This document shows, piece after piece, positions 1-6,483 of a stretch of DNA of 37,037 nt (its first letter is position 1; each line of letters opens with the position of its first letter). This DNA is from an uncultured Hymenobacter sp. (GTDB lineage: Bacteria > Bacteroidota > Bacteroidia > Cytophagales > Hymenobacteraceae): positions 1-37,037 of the forward strand of contig CAJYVK010000332.1 in the NCBI GenBank assembly GCA_913778455.1, given 5' to 3'. The notes under the pieces were generated by a model. It made no database searches, was not told the DNA's origin, and saw nothing but the letters and a program-made list of their open reading frames with translations. The position numbers were made by a program, and so were the translations under genes.

Positions 1-31
1 AAGATGCTTCGCAAGCTCAGCATGACGGACG
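1..31. repeat. Partial palindromic intergenic repeat at window edge
   Basis: The first bases read AAGATGCTTCGCAAGCTCAG followed by CATGACGGACG. This closely resembles the right arm of the palindrome at 5131-5215, which has AAGATGCTTC followed by ACTGCGTTCAGCATG. It is therefore probably the right half of the same kind of element, with the left half outside the window. No gene lies between it and the next repeat. Confidence 0.55.
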
Positions 32-122
32 TTTTTTACTATTAAATTATTTGCAATCAACTACATACAAAATTATCATTCCTTTTCCTCCCCGCCCTGG
101 CCGCGCTGAGTAGCCAAGTGGA

Positions 123-225
123 TGTAACACCAAGCTCCAGCTTGGTGAGGCGGCTGGGTACGTTCGAACAACCCGGCTCGACGGATGAACCCTAACGCGT
201 CACCAAGCTGGAGCTTGGTGTTACA
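123..225. repeat. Family A palindromic repeat, copy 1
   Basis: A 25-base arm at 123-147, beginning TGTAACACCAAGCT, is repeated as an exact reverse complement at 201-225, with a 53-base spacer between. Each arm is also a hairpin on its own (CACCAAGCT, two bases, AGCTTGGTG). It ends 8 bases before the acetyltransferase start codon, so it lies in that gene's 5' leader or promoter. Three shorter relatives occur elsewhere in the window. Confidence 0.9.
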
Positions 226-233
226 CTCATTGC

Positions 234-815
234 ATGAAAACCGAAAAGGAGAAAATGCTGGCCGGGGAGCTCTACAACGCCGCCGACCCGCAGCTCGCCG
301 CCGAGAGCATTCGGGCCAAAGTGCTGTGCCAGCAGCTCAACGCCACGCCCGCCGACCAGCCCGCCGAGCGGGCGCGCCTGCTGCAAGCGCTGCTTCCGAA
401 CGCGGGCACCGAGCTGGGGCTGAACTCGCCGTTTTTCTGCGACTACGGCAGCAACATTACGCTGGGCGACAAGGTATTCTTCAACTTTAACTGCACTATC
501 CTGGACGTCACGTACGTGACCATCGGCAGCCGCACCATGTTTGGCCCCGGCGTGCAGATTTACACCGCCACCCACCCCCTCGACTACTTGGAGCGGGCCT
601 CGGGCCTGGAAGCGGCCGCGCCCGTAACCATCGGCGACGACGTGTGGGTGGGCGGGGCCACGGTCATCTGCCCCGGCGTGACCATCGGCGACCGCTCGGT
701 GATTGGGGCGGGCAGTGTGGTCACGCGGGATATTCCGGCCGACGTGGTGGCCGTGGGCAACCCCTGCCAGGTTATCCGGCAGTTGCGGCCAACGGGCCAG
801 CCAGGTGAGATTTAG
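234..815 (+). CDS. maa: Maltose/galactoside-type sugar O-acetyltransferase
   Basis: A 193-residue acetyl-CoA-dependent sugar O-acetyltransferase of the left-handed beta-helix family, probably cytoplasmic, transferring acetyl to a hydroxyl of a simple sugar. The N-terminal maltose-acetyltransferase helix region (EKMLAGELYNAADPQL, about 6-21) is present. Hexapeptide repeats follow from about residue 74 (ITLGDK, VTIGSR, VTIGDD, VTIGDR), and His114 in ATHPLD fits the catalytic His. It ends with the usual GNPCQVIR cap. Length is normal for Maa/LacA proteins. The ATG at 234 is the natural start, 8 bases after a palindromic repeat. The stop overlaps the stop of the convergent downstream gene. The family is clear; the natural acceptor sugar is not. 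Confidence 0.9.
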   Translation: MKTEKEKMLAGELYNAADPQLAAESIRAKVLCQQLNATPADQPAERARLLQALLPNAGTELGLNSPFFCDYGSNITLGDKVFFNFNCTILDVTYVTIGSRTMFGPGVQIYTATHPLDYLERASGLEAAAPVTIGDDVWVGGATVICPGVTIGDRSVIGAGSVVTRDIPADVVAVGNPCQVIRQLRPTGQPGEI

Positions 816-1984
816 CGTTCGCTACCCGTGTTGCGGTCGGCAGGCCAGAAGCCGCGCTCGCGTAGCATGCGCGCTACGGGCGTACCAGGCCGCAGCAAGG
901 ACAGCAGCTCAAGATACGAGATTTCAATATCATCTTGGCCATTGGCTTCTTGATAGTCATAAAATAAGGATATGCCCTTGCTGGTGAAACCAACGCCGCT
1001 TCGGGGTAGCTCCACGCGGGTAGAATCGTCCTCCTGCCAGACAACACCTTGCCGGCCCTTGATTTTTCCCTCCGTCCCTGTGCTCTTGACTAGGTGCTGG
1101 CCCACCATTCGCTCCAGCAGCACAGTAGCCTCGGGGCGCAGGACGTCTTCCAGCGTCAGCCAGCGGCCGGCACGCAAATCGTAGAGGCGGTTGCTACTTT
1201 CGCCGTGCGGCCGGGAGCCATTATACTCATTCACGTAATCGCCTTCGTCAAGGGCTAACAGGCCATAAGCATTTAGCCTAACCATTGTGGTTCTATAGCT
1301 ATTCGTACAATCGTCGACGGTTTTACGAGCAGTAGCCCGTACCAAAACACGACGCCGGGCCGGCGGGGGACATTGCAAAAGGCGCAGGGCCGGACGCAAG
1401 GTATCGGGCCCCAGCAAGTGAAGAAATTGCTGCGTTAGATGGGCATACGGAGCCCATGCCGCCGGCACCATATCATCGGACTTTGGGCACGCCTTGCCCT
1501 TGGCTTCAGTAGTCAGAATTTCGTAGCGCACGGCATCCTGGTAGTCTTCGTGCAATGCAAATGGTAGCCGACGACCGTTAGGACCCATCCAGGTGCCGGT
1601 GAGCACGGGGCCGAGCGGCTGGGTAGCCTGCCAAACGCCGCCCGGGCCTTCGGTAAGACGCAGGGGTTGCTTTGCACGGTACGGCTCCGCGGCCTTGAGC
1701 AAGATATCGCCGCCCGCCAGCCGCTCGTAGAAATAGCTACCCGTACACTGCACCTCTTTTTTGAAGGAATCAGGATTGACCGCGACGGTGAGCTCCAGCA
1801 CCACGGGCCGGCCACCCACGGTACCTCGGTAGCGGTGATAGCCGGTAAACGAGGGGTTGTTCTTGCCCAACTCGCTGCTTTGCCGGCTGGCCACCGCGGG
1901 CACCGTGCCAGTTGCGGCTACGGCGCGGCCAGCCAGCAGCCACAGCCCGATAACTACCCCTATAAGTTGCAGTGCCCCACGCAT
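812..1984 (-). CDS. Exported protein with DUF3298/RsiV-like C-terminus
   Basis: A 390-residue protein of unknown role. I start it at the ATG at 1984, which gives a clean signal peptide (MRGALQLIGVVIGLWLLAGR, then AVA). Six further codons are open upstream, but only from a TTG at 2002. The C-terminal 130 residues contain LYDLRAGRWLTLEDVLRP and a late stretch with FTSKGISLFYDYQEA, which recall the DUF3298 domain seen in RsiV-like exported proteins. The first half has no fold I can name. Its TAA overlaps the TAG of the acetyltransferase (TTAG at 812-815), so the two genes converge with no terminator between them. Expression of one may interfere with the other. Confidence 0.7.
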   Translation of the reverse strand: MRGALQLIGVVIGLWLLAGRAVAATGTVPAVASRQSSELGKNNPSFTGYHRYRGTVGGRPVVLELTVAVNPDSFKKEVQCTGSYFYERLAGGDILLKAAEPYRAKQPLRLTEGPGGVWQATQPLGPVLTGTWMGPNGRRLPFALHEDYQDAVRYEILTTEAKGKACPKSDDMVPAAWAPYAHLTQQFLHLLGPDTLRPALRLLQCPPPARRRVLVRATARKTVDDCTNSYRTTMVRLNAYGLLALDEGDYVNEYNGSRPHGESSNRLYDLRAGRWLTLEDVLRPEATVLLERMVGQHLVKSTGTEGKIKGRQGVVWQEDDSTRVELPRSGVGFTSKGISLFYDYQEANGQDDIEISYLELLSLLRPGTPVARMLRERGFWPADRNTGSER

Positions 1985-2026
1985 GACGTTACTGTTTTTC
2001 AAGAGCCTGATTAAGTTAGGAAGTGC

Positions 2027-2416
2027 TCAGTTGAGGTAGAGCATAGTGGTCGCTTTCCAGCTCACACACGCGGGGGCAGCCAGGTCGTCGGTGGCGAAGA
2101 TATCTTCGTCGAGCACTTGCAGCAGCTTCTTGAACGTATTGGTACGGCCCCGGTGCGGAATGGCCGTGAGCAGCAGGCGCTGGGCGACCTCGTAGCGACG
2201 CGACTTGTACGTCTTGGTAGCGTCTTCGTAGGCAGAGAGCTTGTGGGCCTCGTCCACCACCAGGTCTCAATGGGTGTTGGCGGCCACGTTCAGCACATCT
2301 TCCCGCGAGAGAAAATCGCTGGACGTCACCACCCGCTGGGCGGTACTGAAAATGGTCGGATCGGCCGAAAAAATGCTGCGATTAATGAGCGTGAAGGGCC
2401 GCAAGAGCAAGCCTAT
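2027..2416 (-). pseudogene. Remnant of a large SNF2/DEAH-box helicase
   Basis: Reading the - strand from 2416 gives about 130 codons of an internal helicase segment: FTLINRSIFSADP, then VVTSSDFLSREDVL, then DLVVDEAHKLSAY (motif II, DEAH), then LLLTAIPHRGRTNTF (motif III-like), then LLQVLDEDIFATDDL. A TGA at 2267-2269 replaces the Trp expected just before DLVVDEAH. Both ends are missing: the 5' break is at the end of the signal peptidase gene and the similarity fades near 2070. Intact relatives are very large helicases, including DrmD-like proteins of DISARM phage-defence islands and related SNF2 enzymes. This looks like a dead scrap of a defence or restriction-type helicase. Family assignment is from motif memory. 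Confidence 0.7.
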
Positions 2417-3426
2417 TCAATTGCTTTCCCGATGCGACGCCAACGAATTTTATGCATTACATCAGCATACGGGTCTAGTGAAAACCAGACGAAAGCAGCT
2501 TTACCCACGAGCTGATTTTCCGGTACGAATCCCCAGAACCGGGAATCTTCGGAGTTGTGGCGATTGTCGCCCAGCACAAAGTAGTAGTTCTGCTTGATCG
2601 TGTATTGCGTGAGCGGCCGGCCGTTTTGCTGAATCATCCCGTCGCGCCACGTGATGCCTGAGTTACGCTCGAACTGCGCCACGATTTTATAATAAATGGT
2701 AGCATTAAGCGGCGACAGGTTGACGACCTGCCCTTTTTTGGGCACCACGAGCGGCCCAAAATTATCGAGCTGCCAGTGCCGGGGCACGGCACTGCGCACC
2801 CCCGAAATCCGAAAATCAGCCTGATCCGGGAAGAGCGAGCCAGCGGGTACGCGGCCACCGGCCACCGTGAGTGCCCGCGTATAGGGTTGGCGGCGCAGAT
2901 AGGCGGCCGTCGTATCGGGGCAGCTGATGAGGTAGCCCAGGGTACCCGTTTCCGGATTGGTACTTACTGCCGGAACGCCCCCCGGCTCCGTATTGTCAAC
3001 TATTCCGTGCGCCCGCAGCGCCGCCTGCACCTCGTCGCCCGGAGCCGCTACCTCGAGAAAATAGGTCGTCTGGAGCTGCCCCCTATTAGGTGCCGGCCGC
3101 CCGTTGAGCAACACCTGCCCTTGGCGGATTACTAGCGTATCACCGCCCACGGCCACGCAGCGCTTGACGAGGTGCGTGCGCCGCCCGGCGGCGCGCAGCG
3201 GCTCGTAGGGAGCGTAGAAAGCCAATACGTCGTTGCGTTGTACCCTTGCATCACCTGTAGGCAATGAACTGATAAACACATAGTCACCTACTAGCAGCGA
3301 GCGCTCCATACTTTCGGAGGGTATCACGTAGGCTGGTAGCAGCCATCGGCTGAAGAGTACCGCCACGAAAAGAAGCAGGAGTCCACCGCGCCAGCCAGCC
3401 AGTGCCCGCCTAAGTTTTAAAAGCAA
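2413..3426 (-). CDS. lepB: Signal peptidase I
   Basis: A 337-residue type I signal peptidase that removes signal peptides at the outer face of the inner membrane. One N-terminal membrane segment (about 15-33) is followed by the Ser box PSESMERSLLVGDYVF with catalytic Ser39. The Lys box LVKRCVAVGGDTL gives catalytic Lys88, and the C-terminal GDNRHNSEDSRFWGFVP box is intact. A long insertion lies between the Lys box and GDNR, as in Bacteroidota enzymes of this size. The first ATG codon in frame lies after the catalytic Ser, so translation must begin at TTG (3426) or another non-ATG codon close by. The 3' end overlaps the helicase remnant by a few bases. It is divergent from the TPR gene. Confidence 0.9.
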   Translation of the reverse strand: MLLKLRRALAGWRGGLLLLFVAVLFSRWLLPAYVIPSESMERSLLVGDYVFISSLPTGDARVQRNDVLAFYAPYEPLRAAGRRTHLVKRCVAVGGDTLVIRQGQVLLNGRPAPNRGQLQTTYFLEVAAPGDEVQAALRAHGIVDNTEPGGVPAVSTNPETGTLGYLISCPDTTAAYLRRQPYTRALTVAGGRVPAGSLFPDQADFRISGVRSAVPRHWQLDNFGPLVVPKKGQVVNLSPLNATIYYKIVAQFERNSGITWRDGMIQQNGRPLTQYTIKQNYYFVLGDNRHNSEDSRFWGFVPENQLVGKAAFVWFSLDPYADVMHKIRWRRIGKAIE

Positions 3427-3767
3427 GGTAGTTGAGGTTTATTCAGGCACGAAATGATGGCTACTGCGGTACCCAAAGCCCAGGCACCAAAAATAGCAGC
3501 CAACGCCACCTGGGGCAAAGGAGGCGGCCCCCCGCAGCTACGGATATATTCTACCGGTGGCAATCTGCCGGGGCAGGCTTAGTCGTAAGTGCGGGTAATT
3601 GCTCCTGCCCGACATGCTCCCCGACAGTACCCTGACAAAGCCCTACCTTAGCAGCCGTCGTTCAGCCTACCGCTAGGCAGCGGAAAAGTAAGTGGCGGCA
3701 GAAGGCTTCCCGAGACAAAACCTGCTGATCTAGCACTTGAAATCAGGTACCTAACGTTCTCCTTTCT
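3427..3767. other. Divergent intergenic region, no gene recognised
   Basis: This 341-base region separates the divergent signal peptidase and TPR genes and should hold both promoters. A 67-codon open frame starting at 3432 has no recognisable features and is treated as chance. I saw no convincing promoter consensus, repeat or RNA gene here. Confidence 0.5.
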
Positions 3768-5099
3768 ATGCAGAAGAAACTTTACGCTAGCTTGTTAGTT
3801 GCTTTTGGCCTGGCCGTAGCCGCCATTGTGTTCTTCAAGCACCCCGGTCCGCCCGCCCTGCCCGAACCCAAAGACCGCATTGGCCGGCTGGCCCTGGGCG
3901 GCGAGTGGGTGAATACCAAAGCCGCCATGGAAGGCTTGCTAGCCAAGCTGCGCACCGATCCCAACGACCAAAAGAGCCGCCTACTGCTGGCCGAAGCCTA
4001 CATGCAGGAAGGCCGCATTACCGGTAATCACCCCTACTACGATGCCGCCGCCATGCAGCTGCTGCAAGAAGTACTCAAGGCCGATCCCGAAAGCTTCGAG
4101 GCGCTGTGCTGCCAGGCCTCGCTGAGCCTCACGCAGCATCACTTCTCGCAGGGCCTGGCGCTGGCCGAGCAGGCCCAGGCAATCAACCCCAATAGCGGCT
4201 ACGTCTATGGCCTGCTAACTGATGCCAACGTGGAGTTGGGTCACTACGACCAAGCCGTGAAGATGGCTGATAAGATGAACCAGGTGCGCCCCGACCTCAC
4301 GGCCTACGCCCGGGTAAGCTACCTGCGCGAGATTCACGGCGACGTGCCGGGCGCCATCGAGGCGATGGACATGGCCGTGAAAGCCGGCTTTGCGGGCCTT
4401 GAGCAAACCGAGTGGAGCCGCGTGGCCCTGGGCCACCTGTACGAAGTAAGCGGGCGCCTCGACCAGGCGGCCGGCTACTACCAGCAGGCGCTGGCGCTGC
4501 GCCCCAACTACGCCTACGCGCTGGCTGGCCTGGCCCGCGTGGCCGCGGCCCACCAAGATTACGCTACGGCCATTACCAACTTAAACCTGGCCCGCGCGAC
4601 GGTGAAGGATTACGCCTTCACCGACGAGCTGGTGGATATCTACCGCCTGAATAAGCAGCCCGCCGAAGCCGCCAAAATGGCGCAGGAATCGGTCGCCATG
4701 CTGGCCGACGCCGCCCAGCAAGCCAATGATAACGAAGAGCTAGGCCATTACACCGACCGCGAGCTGGCCTACGCCTACCTCAAGACTGGCAACCTAGACA
4801 AAGCCCTGGAGCACGCCAAAATCGAGTACGCCCGCCGCCCCGATAACATCGACGTCAACGAAACGCTGGCCTGGGTTCACTACAAGCGCGGCGAGTATGC
4901 CGAGGCGCAGAAATACATGCAGGTGGCCCGCCGCACCAACTCCCAAAACCCGGTGCTGCTGTGCCGCGCTGGCCTCATCCTCAGCAAGGCCGGCCGGGCG
5001 GCCGAGGGCCGCGCCCTCATCGAGAAAGCCGTGAAAGTCGCGCCCTACCTCAACCCTGAGGTGACGGTCGAGAGCGAAAACCTGCTGGCCGCCCGGTAG
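3768..5099 (+). CDS. Membrane-anchored tetratricopeptide repeat protein
   Basis: A 443-residue protein with an N-terminal membrane segment or signal peptide (residues 4-23, LYASLLVAFGLAVAAIVFF) and TPR units over most of the rest. Clear TPR-like helices include ALCCQASLSLTQHHFSQGLA, GHYDQAVKMADKMNQVRPD, GRLDQAAGYYQQALALRPN, YAYLKTGNLDKALEHAKIEY and VHYKRGEYAEAQKYMQVARR. TPR arrays act as protein-binding scaffolds, and this one should face the periplasm. It ends 113 bases before the preferred HupE start on the same strand, so they may be cotranscribed, with a palindromic repeat between. It leads the run that continues to the TonB receptor and DUF4331 genes. No catalytic domain is visible and its partner is unknown. 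Confidence 0.85.
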   Translation: MQKKLYASLLVAFGLAVAAIVFFKHPGPPALPEPKDRIGRLALGGEWVNTKAAMEGLLAKLRTDPNDQKSRLLLAEAYMQEGRITGNHPYYDAAAMQLLQEVLKADPESFEALCCQASLSLTQHHFSQGLALAEQAQAINPNSGYVYGLLTDANVELGHYDQAVKMADKMNQVRPDLTAYARVSYLREIHGDVPGAIEAMDMAVKAGFAGLEQTEWSRVALGHLYEVSGRLDQAAGYYQQALALRPNYAYALAGLARVAAAHQDYATAITNLNLARATVKDYAFTDELVDIYRLNKQPAEAAKMAQESVAMLADAAQQANDNEELGHYTDRELAYAYLKTGNLDKALEHAKIEYARRPDNIDVNETLAWVHYKRGEYAEAQKYMQVARRTNSQNPVLLCRAGLILSKAGRAAEGRALIEKAVKVAPYLNPEVTVESENLLAAR

Positions 5100-5130
5100 A
5101 AATTCGGTAAGCAACAATGAAAACGGTTGT

Positions 5131-5215
5131 CATGCTGAACGCAGTGAAACCTCTTGGTTGGTCTTATGGAGCGGTGCAGACGAAGCGGCCAAGATGCTTC
5201 ACTGCGTTCAGCATG
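5131..5215. repeat. Palindromic repeat overlapping the HupE start
   Basis: CATGCTGAACGCAGTGAA at 5131-5148 is matched by its exact reverse complement TTCACTGCGTTCAGCATG at 5198-5215, with a 49-base spacer. The right arm resembles the repeat at the left edge of the window. The last ATG of the right arm is in frame with the HupE-type gene and is its most plausible start codon. Confidence 0.85.
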
Positions 5216-5887
5216 CCAGGCTATCGCAAGCCTCAGCTGGTGGCAGCGGGTGGGTTAATCGCTCTACTACTACTTACCCTGCCCGCCGCTGCCCACGTCA
5301 TCGATGCGGACTTGAGCAAGCTCTCGCGCACCGAGATTTTCTGGACGTACATCAAGCTCGGCTTCACCCATATTTTGCCGCTGGGCTTCGACCACATCCT
5401 GTTCATTGTCAGCCTCTACATCCTGGAGCCGCGGCTGAAGCCGGTGCTGTGGCAGGCCACGGCCTTCACGGTGGCCCACTCCATTACGCTGGGGCTGGCG
5501 ATGTACGGGGTTATCCGACCGCCGGGCAGCGTGGTCGAACCGATTATTGCGCTGTCCATTCTGTTTGTCGCGCTCGAAAACATCATTACAACTACGCTCA
5601 GCCCGTGGCGCCTGGCCATCGTATTTGGGTTCGGGCTGATTCACGGCATGGGTTTCGCCAGCGCGCTCACCGGGCTGGGCCTGCCGCAGAAAGACTACGT
5701 TGGCTCGCTTATTTCCTTTAATGTGGGGGTTGAGCTAGGGCAGGTTTCTATCATTTTGCTATGCTGGGCGCTCGTGGGGCGCTGGGCCGCCGGCCGGCCC
5801 TGGTACCGGGCGCGGGTCGTGGTGCCAGTGTCGGTAGTGGTGGGCCTGATAGCCGCCTGCTGGACGGTAGAGCGCCTGCTGGCGTAG
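5213..5887 (+). CDS. HupE/UreJ-type integral membrane protein
   Basis: A 224-residue inner-membrane protein of the HupE/UreJ_2 group, which includes suspected nickel or cobalt permeases. From the ATG at 5213 it has a leader ending at LLLLTLPAAAH and about six more hydrophobic segments. FTHILPLGFDHILFIVSLYI carries the family's histidine signature (compare HPxxGxDH in HupE). FTVAHSITLGLA and FGFGLIHGMGFASAL add further conserved His residues within membrane segments. An in-frame ATG at 5117 would add 32 residues, but that extension is encoded almost wholly by a palindromic repeat, so I reject it. It is followed after 58 bases by a small Cys/His protein and then a TonB receptor, which fits a role in metal handling. 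Substrate not shown. Confidence 0.8.
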   Translation: MPGYRKPQLVAAGGLIALLLLTLPAAAHVIDADLSKLSRTEIFWTYIKLGFTHILPLGFDHILFIVSLYILEPRLKPVLWQATAFTVAHSITLGLAMYGVIRPPGSVVEPIIALSILFVALENIITTTLSPWRLAIVFGFGLIHGMGFASALTGLGLPQKDYVGSLISFNVGVELGQVSIILLCWALVGRWAAGRPWYRARVVVPVSVVVGLIAACWTVERLLA

Positions 5888-5945
5888 TCAGCTATGCTCG
5901 CCTGGCTCCTTTACTCATAAAAAAACCAGCCTATTCCTCTACACC

Positions 5946-6341
5946 ATGCTGCGCTCACTACTCACTTGGCTTTTGCTACTCAACTACCTACTGGTAGTGG
6001 GGGCGGGCCTGGTCGTGAGCCGGCCCCCCGAGCCGACCTTTTCGGCCGCGCACCCCTACGTACATAGCCACGACTGCCAGCAGCATAACTACCTGCGCCT
6101 CGACTGCTTCGAGCGTTGCAACGGTGACCAGCGCACCGTGCACCGGCGGCTACCCACCGGTACCGGCCTGCACTACCTGGCCCAGCTGAAGGGGCTCGAC
6201 GTGCATTTTGCCGCCGCGCCCGTGGCCGCCCTGGTGCCGCCGCTGGCTTGGGCCAGCCTGGCCCAACACTCCGCGCCGGCTCCGGTGGCGTGGTCCTCCT
6301 GGGTCGGCCTCAGCGACTACCCGCCACCCCAACACGGCTAA
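5946..6341 (+). CDS. Small exported Cys/His-containing protein
   Basis: A 131-residue protein with an N-terminal hydrophobic segment (residues 5-24, LLTWLLLLNYLLVVGAGLVV). The following 50 residues contain HSHDC (HxHxC) and DCFERCNGD (CxxxC). The rest is Ala/Pro-rich and less ordered. Small exported proteins of this kind are often found just upstream of TonB receptors in Bacteroidota, some with metal-type Cys/His motifs, but I cannot name a family. It lies between the HupE-type gene and the receptor and is read in the same direction. Metal binding is inferred only from the motifs and neighbours. Confidence 0.65.
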   Translation: MLRSLLTWLLLLNYLLVVGAGLVVSRPPEPTFSAAHPYVHSHDCQQHNYLRLDCFERCNGDQRTVHRRLPTGTGLHYLAQLKGLDVHFAAAPVAALVPPLAWASLAQHSAPAPVAWSSWVGLSDYPPPQHG

Positions 6342-6483
6342 AGCTATCCGCCCCAGCGTCCGCCCGGTCGCTGGCTGGCCCAGCGTGCCCCAGCCAAGCG
6401 CTGCGCGCCGGGCCATTGTGGTTGAAGCTGACGCCAGTAGCGCGCCCGGACGGGTGCGGGCTGGGCGTTGTTAGAACGCTGGT

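Noticed and set aside
3432-3635. 67-codon open frame between signal peptidase and the TPR gene
   Set aside because: No leader, motif or neighbour support; composition looks random and it fills a divergent promoter region.
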